This document shows, in pieces, positions 26,501 through 34,290 of a DNA stretch of 64,000 nt. This stretch comes from Bacteroidaceae bacterium (GTDB taxonomy: Bacteria > Bacteroidota > Bacteroidia > Bacteroidales > Bacteroidaceae): NCBI GenBank assembly GCA_017383485.1, contig JAFNXM010000035.1, positions 1-64,000 of the forward strand. The letters run 5' to 3'. Position 1 is the first letter of the stretch. Each line of letters starts with the position of its first letter. The notes beneath the pieces were generated by a model, which was not told the origin of the DNA, made no database searches, and worked only from the letters and a program-made list of their open reading frames with translations. Position numbers and translations under genes: made by a program.

Positions 26501-27046
26501 CAGATGCAACGTATCGCCTTCGTGCAACAGGGGATATAGCTCGCCGAACTTTTCGTCGTTGACCTCCAATCGCACGCCATCGCCGACCACTTTGACCCCA
26601 TGCTCCGTGGCTTCCTCTACCACCACACACAGGCATTTGAAATCATACTTATGCTTTTTTTCTACAAGTGTGGTGAAAGCCGTTCCGACCTCAATATCCC
26701 ACTTTTGAAATTCGGGAGAAAGTGGCACAGAGAAGTATTCTCTCACCCAATGTGCGAAGTGCAGGACGTCCTGTCTGTAGTGGTGTTCGTCGGTCTGTTC
26801 CTTTCCTGTCAACACTCGGTGCAGTCGGCGACGCAGATGGTCACCCTGTTGAGGATTGACGCCGCGATATTTACACACAGCATAGAGTCGTGAAAAGAGG
26901 CTGGTAAATCCGGCAGAAAGTCCCTCGGCCTGTTCGCTGCAAATACGTTGCAACAGGTCGTATAGGTGAACATATCTGTCTGAAAGCCGCTCTTCGTTGT
27001 GATAGAGTTGGCCCAGCGTTTCGTATATCTCCTGCGGTGTCATCAT
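23552..27046 (-). CDS. Dna2-like PD-(D/E)XK nuclease - SF1B helicase fusion
   Basis: 1164 residues, cytoplasmic. Residues about 330-400 form a Cas4/RecB-type nuclease: GRFDV (D349), HILELKSG (E360, K362) and QMSLYKEIL match the D...ExK...Q-x-x-x-Y pattern of Dna2. An SF1 helicase follows: Walker A GPPGTGKT at 728-735, TYTHRA-like MAYTHRAVDE, Walker B IIDEASQ (855-858 DEAS), motif III GDHKQLP (894-900), motif V ECYQGSQRDL and motif VI VAITRARQQFVLVG. Family members resect or trim DNA ends. The cysteines that hold the Fe-S cluster in eukaryotic Dna2 are not seen around the nuclease. The start ATG overlaps the stop of the lytic transglycosylase gene, so the two are translationally coupled. Confidence 0.85.
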   Translation of the reverse strand: MMTPQEIYETLGQLYHNEERLSDRYVHLYDLLQRICSEQAEGLSAGFTSLFSRLYAVCKYRGVNPQQGDHLRRRLHRVLTGKEQTDEHHYRQDVLHFAHWVREYFSVPLSPEFQKWDIEVGTAFTTLVEKKHKYDFKCLCVVVEEATEHGVKVVGDGVRLEVNDEKFGELYPLLHEGDTLHLVEGWVEHGVARPWTIILEPDYLIDVSALTACLRPYGDSPYNYIFSQLQPIPNTVPILMGNAANIFMDRCVHQLGTVDTDDERDEPLTPDTLYLQSMREAFQSAPFSYCHPDLQVDKAYFDQARGHFDRILKVVGEQFPRADIGLLPEHLILEPSFICPTLGLRGRFDVMTDDFRHILELKSGQADGFGNTPKRPKEEHVLQMSLYKEILHFNRDIPRAEIDTYLLYSLYPYLWNQRSATQAVARVLMLRNRIVALEMQLRSAEKWQEVLPTLSVESLNTARLSGRFFEQYLAPQLQKVLAPLQSADGVLRSYFCEQMAFLYREHFLSKTDNNRAGSTRGFSRVWRMDATSKVASGDMIPQLKIHQLLDEEERVSTIAQRGDTDVDKSHTHLSTLQTSRAITRIIFRLPDLGEHFIPNFNVGEMVQCYQLADERDDVSTSLLLRGYVRDITSDYLTLDLAYSQRNASLFSPTAVYAIERDSTDIPMRHAMRGVYAFLSAPRQRQALLLGQRTPDFDASQSLLGEYPERTADIVLRAKCAKDYFLLVGPPGTGKTNVALRAMVHEFLLGYDEGQNSSALLLMAYTHRAVDEICAMLEDLFAQSHPATAYLRIGSGDDSDAPWAERSLQALTRRCPNRASLRRALARIPIFVGTITTLSGRTDLFALRRFSCAIIDEASQVLEPQLLGLLSATAHPSLVDSLTPQVAIPKFILIGDHKQLPAVVQQTSQCAQTTSAQMHDIDLRRMDCSLFERLHRHLLRHDCLNCLGHLDVQGRMHPDICALVNADYYGDRLRPVPLAHQVEPLRFPNPPADSMQGALATHRLLAIDVVPSQMPLSEKANPAEAHVIAAVVAAYLHLMQQPDVDMQHVARRVGIIVPFRAQIAAVRHALRSAGVSCPDAITIDTVECYQGSQRDLIIFGTTIHSPHAVGLLSQPVMVEGTLVDRKLNVAITRARQQFVLVGHQQVLAGSPIYRKMWDRMTPYDE

Positions 27047-28287
27047 TCGGCTTGCATTTTGAAAAATTCAGGGTCGTCGGGGGTATAGATCTTATGCTCG
27101 GTACGTTTTCTCTTAGCCTCGGCACGATGTGGCGTACTACTTTCACCACCACGTGGTCCCATCCCTGTCACTTCTCCTCCATAAGCGCGAAAACGTTCAC
27201 ACACGGAGTTGACATAATTATAAGTCTCCGAACCTATCATATACCCATATTTCACCACAGGGTCGCGATAGTAAGCGGGATCCGACAGATGTAAAATATA
27301 AGGCCCCACTTCGCTCCACACCTGTGCACTCTTTCCTGCCTTGCGAGCCAAGGCCTGAGCATCTCGCACGTGGCCGATACCGCCATTGTACGAAGCGAGC
27401 ATAAACTTCAAGCGCTCGTCGGGCGATTTGATATCGGACAGAGATTTATACAAGCCACTCATCACACGAGCCGCAGCATTGATATTTTCAGCAGGATCGA
27501 AAATCTTATCAATGGAAAGGCCGACCGAAGCAGCCGTCGCAGGCATCAATTGCATCAGCCCTTTGGCGCCAGCCCACGACTGTGCCTGTGGATCAAAGCA
27601 AGACTCCTGGTAAGCCATCGCCGCCAACAGTCGCCAATCGCAACCGATGGTCGAAGCCGCACGTTTGAAATGGGCATCATATTGCGATATCTCGCCCTTC
27701 TCCTTAGACAGATATGGGGCATAGACCTTGCGCTTCACCTGTGTGCGCTGGGCTGTTTGCTCTCGCACCAGACCTTCCACTTCCTTCTTTACATCTTCGC
27801 TATACCACTTGTCCAGCAATTCGCCAAAGTCACTCGACGCGGCACAGACGGCCCACGCACCGCGCACCGAATCCTTGACACCAGCCCCCAACAACTCATG
27901 TTCTTGCAGGAAGGCATCAGACAGAAGCACACCTGCCACGTCAGCCTCGCCCGACTTCAGCAACTCTGCCAATTCGACCGTATCATGCACCACTTCCACG
28001 CGCACTCGCAGTCCTTCGCTTTGGGCAAAATGCTGCACATAGGCAAATTGCAACCCCATCTCCCTGCCATGATATTCGTAATAAGTACCAGGGCCGCTCA
28101 GCGTAGCAAATATCAGTTCGCCAGAACTTTTTATCTTGTCCCAAACCCCTTGCGTAGCACTATCTGCAGGCGCCGTAAAGGCTGCATTGTCCCCATGCGT
28201 ACGCATTTGGTTAGTACAAGCCACTATGGTGCAAAAAAAACATAGAGGCAGAAGGAGTTTATTGCTAAAAAAATGTATTTTTGCCAT
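27043..28287 (-). CDS. mltF: MltF-type membrane-bound lytic murein transglycosylase
   Basis: 414 residues from the ATG at 28287. A lipoprotein signal (LLPLCFFCTIVAC, lipobox cysteine) is followed by an SBP_bac_3-like domain (IFATLSGPGTYYEYHGREMGL through VCAASSDFG) and an SLT domain, LAAMAYQESCFDPQAQSW with the catalytic glutamate, then GAKGLMQLMPATA and a MLASYNGGIGHVRDA block. It cuts glycan strands to 1,6-anhydroMurNAc ends. The substrate-binding domain is shorter than in E. coli MltF; the reading frame is intact. It overlaps the Dna2-like gene by four bases. The -7 box TAACTTTG is at 28341-28348. Confidence 0.88.
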   Translation of the reverse strand: MAKIHFFSNKLLLPLCFFCTIVACTNQMRTHGDNAAFTAPADSATQGVWDKIKSSGELIFATLSGPGTYYEYHGREMGLQFAYVQHFAQSEGLRVRVEVVHDTVELAELLKSGEADVAGVLLSDAFLQEHELLGAGVKDSVRGAWAVCAASSDFGELLDKWYSEDVKKEVEGLVREQTAQRTQVKRKVYAPYLSKEKGEISQYDAHFKRAASTIGCDWRLLAAMAYQESCFDPQAQSWAGAKGLMQLMPATAASVGLSIDKIFDPAENINAAARVMSGLYKSLSDIKSPDERLKFMLASYNGGIGHVRDAQALARKAGKSAQVWSEVGPYILHLSDPAYYRDPVVKYGYMIGSETYNYVNSVCERFRAYGGEVTGMGPRGGESSTPHRAEAKRKRTEHKIYTPDDPEFFKMQAE

Positions 28288-28340
28288 CAATTCTACAAGC
28301 CAAAATCTATTACTAATCAGATTCTCTCTGTTTCAATCCA

Positions 28341-28348
28341 CAAAGTTA
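28341..28348 (-). promoter_or_regulatory. -7 box of the mltF-Dna2 transcription unit
   Basis: On the minus strand TAACTTTG at 28341-28348, 53 bases before the ATG at 28287. It lies 20 bases from the start of the divergent Dabb gene. No -33 box at standard distance. Confidence 0.4.
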
Positions 28349-28368
28349 CACAAATCTTCCTATATATT

Positions 28369-28668
28369 ATGATTAAGCACATTGTATTATTTCAACTCCG
28401 CCAAGACATCAGCGCCGAAACCCGTAGCGCAGTCATGCACACCTTCAAGCAAGCCATCGAGGCCCTCCCCCACTCTATCCCCTGCATCCGTCAGATTCAT
28501 GTAGGTTTCAACGTCAATCCCGCCGAAAAGTGGGATGTCTGTCTGGAAAGTACTTTCGACACTCTGGCGGACGTCAACACCTATGCCGTACATCCCGACC
28601 ACAAAGCAGCAGCACAGCATTTCGTACCCTATGTAGCAGGGCGCGCTTGCACGGATTTTGAGGTGTAA
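28369..28668 (+). CDS. Dabb family (stress-responsive alpha/beta-barrel) protein
   Basis: 99 residues from the ATG at 28369; the longer frame from 28273 has no sensible start and runs through the divergent promoter. Start MIKHIVLFQLRQDIS, then FNVNPAEKWDVCLESTFDTLADVNTY and the terminal HPDHKAA...FVPYVAGRACTDFEV match the dimeric Dabb ferredoxin-like fold. Family members include stress-induced proteins and small aromatic-compound enzymes; the role here is unknown. Divergent from mltF. Confidence 0.85.
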   Translation: MIKHIVLFQLRQDISAETRSAVMHTFKQAIEALPHSIPCIRQIHVGFNVNPAEKWDVCLESTFDTLADVNTYAVHPDHKAAAQHFVPYVAGRACTDFEV

Positions 28669-28690
28669 AGAGTATTTAAGATGCAAATAT

Positions 28691-28740
28691 TTAACTATAA
28701 AAGCGACTATACTTCATCGTATAGTCGCTTTTATAGTTAA
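28691..28740. terminator. Perfect 21-bp inverted repeat between convergent genes
   Basis: The arms at 28691-28711 and 28720-28740 are exact reverse complements (core agcgactata/tatagtcgct) around the 8-base loop cttcatcg. It sits 22 bases after the Dabb stop and 15 bases after the stop of the minus-strand gene, so it can end transcription from both sides. It lacks a long T run. Confidence 0.75.
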
Positions 28741-28755
28741 TGCTGATTACAGCAA

Positions 28756-29637
28756 TTACATCTTTACAAGCACTTTGTCCTTGAAGGTAAACACATAACT
28801 ACCGCATGACATTATAATATAATTGTTTACACTTGAAGCAATTTTAGCATCTGGCACAAAGAACATAAAATCATCAAGATTTACCCCACTATAAAAGACA
28901 CAATACAACAATGCATAATTGTAATTAATCGTAGGATTAGAAGCCGACCTGAGATACGACATTTCAATAGTTCTAAAATATTTGCATTGGCCATTTATAT
29001 ACTCTGTCATTAGGGTTGGAGATTCCCCATAATACTTACTTGCATTTGATTTTATTCGACTGAAAATTTGAGAAAAATTCACTTTAACATCCTTAGCATC
29101 TTCATTCAAGCCATCATGGATCTTGTAATCTATCATAAAACCATTCTGGAAAATGTAAGTATAGCCATGCACTTCATCTTTCAATTCATTGTTTTGTGCT
29201 TTCATACCAAGAGATTCCTCTACGAAACGTTGTCGAATACTTTTGTCCTTCACTCCGTCTCGAAGTTTTTGTGCAAATTTCATCTCATCAATCTTGTATC
29301 CAGCTAAATAATTATTAACATCTTGTTGAGTTAATTGTGTTTTTGTTGTATCTTTTGGTATTACAAATATAACATCATTATTAAAGATGTTCAAAGCGAA
29401 AAAATCGCATTTATCACTGTAATAAGAAGCGACTTCACCATCTAAATAACCTAAACAACTTCTATAATAGTTGAATGAACCTTTCGGGCAATCCTCTGTT
29501 GGAACATATATTTTCACAACATCTATTTTTTCGTCAAATTGCTTATACACACCTCCTTTATTTACAAATGGTCTAAATTCTGCAATAGCAAAAGTAGCAA
29601 TTAACAGAGCCGCAAAAATTAAAATAATTCGTTTCAT
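28756..29637 (-). CDS. AT-rich exported protein of unknown function
   Basis: 293 residues from the ATG at 29637 (MKRIILIFAALLIATFAIAE), with a signal peptide of about 19 residues. No known domain is recognised. Visible: a 150-residue N-terminal part with DVVKIYVPTEDCPKGSFNYY and a C-terminal part with CKYFRTIEMSYLRSASNPT and DDFMFFVPDAKIASSVNNY. The base composition is clearly more AT-rich than the neighbouring genes and the codon choice differs (many AAA, ATT, TAT), which suggests recent gain. It stands alone between a 662-base non-coding stretch and the inverted repeat. Confidence 0.7.
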   Translation of the reverse strand: MKRIILIFAALLIATFAIAEFRPFVNKGGVYKQFDEKIDVVKIYVPTEDCPKGSFNYYRSCLGYLDGEVASYYSDKCDFFALNIFNNDVIFVIPKDTTKTQLTQQDVNNYLAGYKIDEMKFAQKLRDGVKDKSIRQRFVEESLGMKAQNNELKDEVHGYTYIFQNGFMIDYKIHDGLNEDAKDVKVNFSQIFSRIKSNASKYYGESPTLMTEYINGQCKYFRTIEMSYLRSASNPTINYNYALLYCVFYSGVNLDDFMFFVPDAKIASSVNNYIIMSCGSYVFTFKDKVLVKM

Positions 29638-30050
29638 AATATAATATTTAATGAAATGTATCAAAATTATTAGCCAAGATACAGCACAAATGTAGTTAAA
29701 ACTTTGGAAAACTAGTAGGTTTACTTTAAATATTGATTAAAAAAATCATTTAGTTGGAATTAAAACTTTAACTTCTTAATAAAACTTCAACACAGTCTGA
29801 CAAGGTAATTAAAATCCTATTTTTGTCAAAAAAAATCGCTTTTTTTGAGGGTGAGAATCGCGTATTTTCATTTACAAAAATAATATTTTGCTACAGCGCG
29901 AGTATGAGTGGGTAGAATATGCAACGATATGCGCATATTTTTAGGAGAAACCTACACTTTTGATGCATATCTGCATAAATATGCAAATTACATCATAAAT
30001 TTAGTGGCTTGAGCGGAACAAAAAGTCAAGACCAAGTCGAAAAAAGTCAA

Positions 30051-30116
30051 GGGTTTGTGAAAACTTTGCGACGTCTCGTGAAAATTATCCAAGACCTTTT
30101 TTGAACAAGGTCTTGG
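30051..30116 (+). repeat. Dispersed CGACGCCTCGT element, copy C
   Basis: gggtttgtgaaaactttgcg-acgtctcgtg aligns to the core, then aaaattatcc, then a perfect 10-bp hairpin: ccaagacctt (30089-30098) with aaggtcttgg (30107-30116). Confidence 0.75.
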
Positions 30117-30173
30117 TTTGTTGTGTCAAATTGAGTTTTTATGCTCTACAGCATTTCTATTTCACGAAAGTGA

Positions 30174-30196
30174 TTTGTCAAAATTTTTCGCATTTT
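30174..30196 (-). repeat. 23-nt dispersed repeat, copy 3 (inverted)
   Basis: Reverse complement of the sequence at 6066-6088 and 6441-6463, without a mismatch over 23 nt. Confidence 0.75.
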
Positions 30197-30233
30197 TTGT
30201 ACCGCACTTAGACTTCCCCGTCGGGGTAAAATA

Positions 30234-30267
30234 AGAGGGATGCACATCATCACGATGGCATCCCTCT
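30234..30267 (-). terminator. Terminator of the etf operon
   Basis: agagggatgc (30234-30243) pairs exactly with gcatccctct (30258-30267), a 10-bp stem 33 bases after the acyl-CoA dehydrogenase stop. Confidence 0.75.
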
Positions 30268-30299
30268 GTTATCGTTAAACTTTAATTGCTGGTCGTTGA

Positions 30300-32009
30300 T
30301 TACTCGGCGCGATAATCAGCCAATTGTTCGGCAGTCATATTCATCACCCATGCGTGATGCTTCAAGACTTCTGCTTCGGCAAAGTTAGCGTAAACGCGTG
30401 CTGAGCGTTCGAACATCTCTGGTGCCTGAGTGGCATTGTATTGGATCAGGTGCAACATGATAACGTCGGCTGCCATCTCGACTAAGTGGCGTGCGCAAAT
30501 ATCATGGAACTCTTGATCCTTAGCCTCTTTGACGTAGTTTGTTGCTTCTTCGAAGAGGTCCGCCATCTTCGCAGCGCGTGCTTGCAGAGGCTTCATCGCT
30601 TCGCTAACTTCTGCTGCTTCGAATTCGCGCATTTGAGCAAGGTATGAACCATTGGTGACGTAGCGAATGGCGGCCACGACTTGCAATTGGGTGGTACCTT
30701 CGTAGATATTGGTGATGCGGGCGTCGCGTGCATAGCGCTGGATAGGGTAATCCATCATGAAGCCCGAACCGCCGTGGATCTGCAGGGCATCGTAGGTATT
30801 TTGGTTGCAATATTCGGAGTTCATACCCTTAGCCAATGGAGTGAGCGAGTCGGCCAACTTGGCGTACTTCTTTTGCTCCTGGCGTTCTTCGGGCGTCAAC
30901 TTGCGCTCGCGTGCGATGTCGTCCAGTGCTTTGTAGATGTCTACGTAACGGCTGGTTTGATAGAGCAAAGCACGACCAGCGTCAAGTTTTGCCTTCATCA
31001 ATGCCAACATGTCGTAGACAGCGGGGAAGGTGATGATGGCCTTGCCAAATTGCTGGCGGTCGCGAGCATAAGCCAAGCCTTCGTCGTAGGCTGCTTGCGA
31101 CAGGCCGACACTTTGTGCGGCGATACCGAGGCGTGCACCATTCATCAGCGCCATGACGTATTTGATCAGACCCAATTTGCGGTCGCCGCAGAGTTCTGCC
31201 TTGGCATTCTTGTACACCAATTCGCAGGTCGGAGAACCGTGGATGCCGAGCTTGTGCTCGATGCGGCGCACGTTCACACCGCCATCGCGCTTGTCGTAGA
31301 TAAACATCGACAGACCGCGTCCGTCCGTGGTACCTTCTTCGGAACGTGCCAAAACGAGGTGCAGGTCGGCGTCGCCGTTGGTGATGAAGCGCTTCACACC
31401 GTTCAGTCGCCAGCAACCTTCTGCTTCGTCATAAGTAGCCTTGAGCATCACGCTCTGCAAGTCGGAACCTGCGTCGGGTTCGGTCAGGTCCATCGACATC
31501 GTTTCGCCTGCACAAATGCGAGGGATGAAACGGCTATGCTGATCTTCGTTACCGAATTCATACAAGGTCTCAATACAGTCCTGCAAGCTCCAAATATTGC
31601 CGAAGCCGGCATCTTTTGCCGCCACGATTTCGGCACACATGGTGTAGGGCGTGATAGGGAAATTCAAGCCGTCGTAGCGGCGAGGCATAGTCATACCGTT
31701 CATGCCTGCGCCCACCATGGCTTTCAGGTTTTCGGCAGTGCCACTGGCATAGCGCACGCGGTCGCCTTCGTGGTGAGGGCCTTCGATATCTACGCCTTCA
31801 GCATTGTCGGCGATAGTCGTGCCTGTGATTTCGCCCACGATATCCAGGACGCGGTCATAACTATCCATTGCATCCTCGAAATCGAGAGGTGCGTAGTCAA
31901 AAGTATCTTTGTCGCGGAAGTCTCTTTCCTTGAGTTCCACAATGCGCTTCATGAGCGGATGATTCATCTCAAAGCGCAATTCGGGATGGTCACTATAACA
32001 ATTTGCCAT
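30300..32009 (-). CDS. Acyl-CoA dehydrogenase family protein
   Basis: 569 residues, longer than medium-chain enzymes (about 400) because of a C-terminal helical extension after residue 460, as in several Bacteroidetes homologues. FAD enzyme that oxidises acyl-CoA to enoyl-CoA. Motifs: MSMDLTEPDAGSDLQSVMLKA (in two blocks, substrate/FAD contact), RFITNGDADLH, HGSPTCELVYKNAKAELCG, and DARITNIYEGTTQLQVVAAI, whose glutamate in IYEGT is the usual catalytic base. Third gene of the etfB-etfA-acd operon; electrons go to the ETF encoded just upstream. Substrate chain length cannot be read. Confidence 0.9.
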   Translation of the reverse strand: MANCYSDHPELRFEMNHPLMKRIVELKERDFRDKDTFDYAPLDFEDAMDSYDRVLDIVGEITGTTIADNAEGVDIEGPHHEGDRVRYASGTAENLKAMVGAGMNGMTMPRRYDGLNFPITPYTMCAEIVAAKDAGFGNIWSLQDCIETLYEFGNEDQHSRFIPRICAGETMSMDLTEPDAGSDLQSVMLKATYDEAEGCWRLNGVKRFITNGDADLHLVLARSEEGTTDGRGLSMFIYDKRDGGVNVRRIEHKLGIHGSPTCELVYKNAKAELCGDRKLGLIKYVMALMNGARLGIAAQSVGLSQAAYDEGLAYARDRQQFGKAIITFPAVYDMLALMKAKLDAGRALLYQTSRYVDIYKALDDIARERKLTPEERQEQKKYAKLADSLTPLAKGMNSEYCNQNTYDALQIHGGSGFMMDYPIQRYARDARITNIYEGTTQLQVVAAIRYVTNGSYLAQMREFEAAEVSEAMKPLQARAAKMADLFEEATNYVKEAKDQEFHDICARHLVEMAADVIMLHLIQYNATQAPEMFERSARVYANFAEAEVLKHHAWVMNMTAEQLADYRAE

Positions 32010-32029
32010 TGTAGTCTATTTTTTTAATA

Positions 32030-32150
32030 AAGTGGACTAGTTTTTAGTGGACTAGTAGACGAGTTTGGGGTAAACAAGTTTTTGGTAGACTAGTAAACGA
32101 GCTCTTGTCAACTCGTCAACTCGTCAACTTGTCAACTCGTACACTTCACT
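32030..32150. repeat. ACTAGT/AACTCGTC simple repeat in the acd-etfA gap
   Basis: gtggactagt and gtagacgagt words give way to (tcaactcg)n at about 32105-32137: aactcgtcaactcgtcaact is a clear 8-base period. Placed between two genes of one operon. Confidence 0.7.
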
Positions 32151-33168
32151 TACTATTTTCCTTATAATATTTAATCATTTTGGGCACTACTTCTTCTACT
32201 GAACCAGTGATGACATAGTCTGCCAATTGGTTGATTGGTGCATTGGGGTCGGTGTTGATTGAAATCACGATGCCGCTTTCCTTCATACCGGCAACGTGCT
32301 GGATGGCGCCACTGATACCACAGGCAATATAGACCTTGGGGCGAACGGTCACACCGGTTTGCCCGATCTGGCGATCGTGCTCACAATAGCCAGCATCAAC
32401 GGCTGCACGTGTGGCGCCTACCTCGCCATGCAATTCATCTGCCAACTTTTGCAACAGGTCAAAACCTTCCTTCGAGCCTACGCCGTAGCCGCCAGCCACC
32501 ACGATGGGTGCGCCCTTCAGGTTGTTGTTGGCTTTTTCCACATGGCGTTCGATCACTCGCACCACGTAGTCTTCGGGTGCCACATATTTTTCCACTTCAT
32601 GGTACACCACTTCGCCATTGTAATTGTCGTCGACCCGTTCAGCCTTCATCACACCGCTACGCACAGTCGCCATCTGTGGGCGATTGTCGGGGTTGACGAT
32701 TGTCGCTACGATATTACCACCGAATGCAGGACGAATCTGGTAGAGCAAGCCGTCGTAGTGCTTGCCAGATTTGCGGTCGTCGTATTCACCGATTTCCAGG
32801 GCTGTGCAGTCGGCAGTCAAACCACTGTGCAACGACGAACTGACGCGGGGGCCAAGGTCACGACCGATAACTGTAGCACCCATCAAGCAAATCTGAGGTT
32901 GCTTTTCTTTGAATAAATTCACCAAAATGCTGGTGTGAGGTTTGGTGGTATAGGGGTAGAGTTCCTCTGCATCAAAGACGTGCAATGTATCTACGCCGTA
33001 GGACAGAATCTCCTGTTCCACCCTACCCTTGATGTCGGTGCCAGCAACTACTGCCTCGAGTTGCACACCCAATTCGTTGGCCAATTTGCGGCCCTTAGTC
33101 AGGAGTTCGTATGAGACTTCCTCGACAGTATATTTATCTATTTCGCAATATACAAATACGTTGTTCAT
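32146..33168 (-). CDS. etfA: Electron transfer flavoprotein subunit alpha
   Basis: 340 residues from the ATG at 33168 (MNNVFVYCEIDKYTVEEVSYE); an in-frame start at 33219 falls in the repeat spacer. Binds FAD: the C-terminal signature KVYIACGISGAIQHVAGM, followed by ISINTDPNAPI and ADYVITGSVEEVVPKMI, is the ETF alpha FAD domain; the N-terminal alpha/beta domain has ATVIGRDLGPRVSSSLHSGL. Forms a dimer with EtfB and takes electrons from the acyl-CoA dehydrogenase. Gaps of 136 and 199 bases on either side are filled by simple repeats. Confidence 0.95.
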   Translation of the reverse strand: MNNVFVYCEIDKYTVEEVSYELLTKGRKLANELGVQLEAVVAGTDIKGRVEQEILSYGVDTLHVFDAEELYPYTTKPHTSILVNLFKEKQPQICLMGATVIGRDLGPRVSSSLHSGLTADCTALEIGEYDDRKSGKHYDGLLYQIRPAFGGNIVATIVNPDNRPQMATVRSGVMKAERVDDNYNGEVVYHEVEKYVAPEDYVVRVIERHVEKANNNLKGAPIVVAGGYGVGSKEGFDLLQKLADELHGEVGATRAAVDAGYCEHDRQIGQTGVTVRPKVYIACGISGAIQHVAGMKESGIVISINTDPNAPINQLADYVITGSVEEVVPKMIKYYKENSK

Positions 33169-33180
33169 GATTTTCCTTTT

Positions 33181-33367
33181 GTAAATGTTTTTCAACGAGG
33201 AACAAGGTTTGTTGATCATTAATCATTAAAGTTAACCATTAATCATTAAACTTTCATCATTCAACGTTCCTCGTTCAACCCTTTAACTAGTAAACGAGTT
33301 TTTAGTAGACTAGTAAACGAGCACTCGTCAACTCGTACACTTGCCAACTAGTAAACTTGTACACTCG
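33181..33367. repeat. Simple-repeat spacer between etfB and etfA
   Basis: Three repeat types follow one another: (cattaatcattaa) at 33218-33252, gttcctcgttcaac near 33265, then actagtaaacgagt and tcaactcgtacact at 33290-33370. The last unit reaches the etfB stop. Confidence 0.7.
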
Positions 33368-34237
33368 TCAACCTATAGTATGACTTTCGAGCAATTCTTT
33401 GATCAAGCTTTCCACTTCTGCATCAGCTGCTGTCAGGCGTTTGCTTTCTTTTGCCTTGAACACGATATTTTGCACCGCCTTCACTTTGGTGGGCGACCCT
33501 GCCATGCCACATTGTTGCAAATCTGCATCGATATCGGCCGCTCCCCATTGTGTCAGGGTGAGGTATGGTTTCTTGTCATACTCGTCGGCATAGGGCATGT
33601 CAGCAGTACGCTCGATGGGCGCAGTAGCACGTTTGTATTTCATCACTCGCTTTGCATTGCATGGGCGACATGGAGCTGCCGAACCAGTCACTGTGATCAG
33701 CAGGGGCAAGGGGGCTTCGACCTTTTCCACACCGCCGTCAATACGGCGCACCAATGTCACTTTGCCATCCACTACGCTTTCCACGCTTTCCACGTAGGTC
33801 ACTTGATCCAAGCCCAACTTTTGAGCCACCTGTGGACCCACTTGTGCTGTGTCGCCGTCGATAGCTTGACGTCCGCCTACGATGATGTCGGGCATACCAA
33901 TTTTCTTGATAGCTTGGCTCAGTGCATAACTTGTCGCCAAGGTATCTGCGCCACCCAGAGCACGGTCGGTCAACAATATGCCAGCATCTGCACCGCGATA
34001 GAGGCTTTCGCGCAGCACGTCGGCTGCCTTGGGCAATCCCATAGTCAGCACTGTCACTGTCGAACCAGGATGTTGATCCTTCAGTCGAAGCGCCTGTTCC
34101 AGCGCATTCAAGTCTTCGGGGTTGAAGATAGCAGGCAGCGCGGCACGATTCACCGTACCTTCAGCCGTCATCGCATCTTTTCCCACATTTCTGGTGTCGG
34201 GCACTTGCTTGGCAAGCACTACAATTTTCAGACTCAT
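33368..34237 (-). CDS. etfB: Electron transfer flavoprotein subunit beta
   Basis: 289 residues. MSLKIVVLAKQVPDTRNVGKD, NPEDLNALEQALRLKD, VLTMGLPKAADVLRESLYRGAD and IIVGGRQAIDGDTAQVGPQVA are the ETF beta signatures; the last lies in the nucleotide-binding part. First gene of the etfB-etfA-acd operon, with a strong promoter at 34291-34321. Whether this ETF is bifurcating (two FAD) cannot be decided from the sequence by eye. Confidence 0.95.
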   Translation of the reverse strand: MSLKIVVLAKQVPDTRNVGKDAMTAEGTVNRAALPAIFNPEDLNALEQALRLKDQHPGSTVTVLTMGLPKAADVLRESLYRGADAGILLTDRALGGADTLATSYALSQAIKKIGMPDIIVGGRQAIDGDTAQVGPQVAQKLGLDQVTYVESVESVVDGKVTLVRRIDGGVEKVEAPLPLLITVTGSAAPCRPCNAKRVMKYKRATAPIERTADMPYADEYDKKPYLTLTQWGAADIDADLQQCGMAGSPTKVKAVQNIVFKAKESKRLTAADAEVESLIKELLESHTIG

Positions 34238-34290
34238 ATTTCTGTGTTTTTCTTATTTATAAATGTATTATTTTGATCATTGTTAGGTCG

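Larger units (their letters stand above)
29638..30299. other. Non-coding stretch of 662 bases
   Basis: AT-rich. Contains a decayed copy of the 23-nt repeat near 29822-29845, copy C of the dispersed CGACGCCTCGT element (30051-30116), a perfect copy of the 23-nt repeat (30174-30196) and the terminator of the acyl-CoA dehydrogenase gene (30234-30267). gcatat-type words recur at 29925-29990. No gene is seen. Confidence 0.65.

Noticed and set aside
27043..28287. Frameshift or truncation in mltF because of the short substrate-binding part
   Set aside because: The frame is continuous with signal, binding and SLT domains in order; the shorter domain looks like a lineage feature.
30681..32027. 448-codon antisense frame over the acyl-CoA dehydrogenase gene
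   Set aside because: A shadow of the real gene caused by codon bias; the minus-strand product has all family motifs.
33341..34276. 311-codon antisense frame over etfB
   Set aside because: Shadow frame; the EtfB signatures on the minus strand decide.
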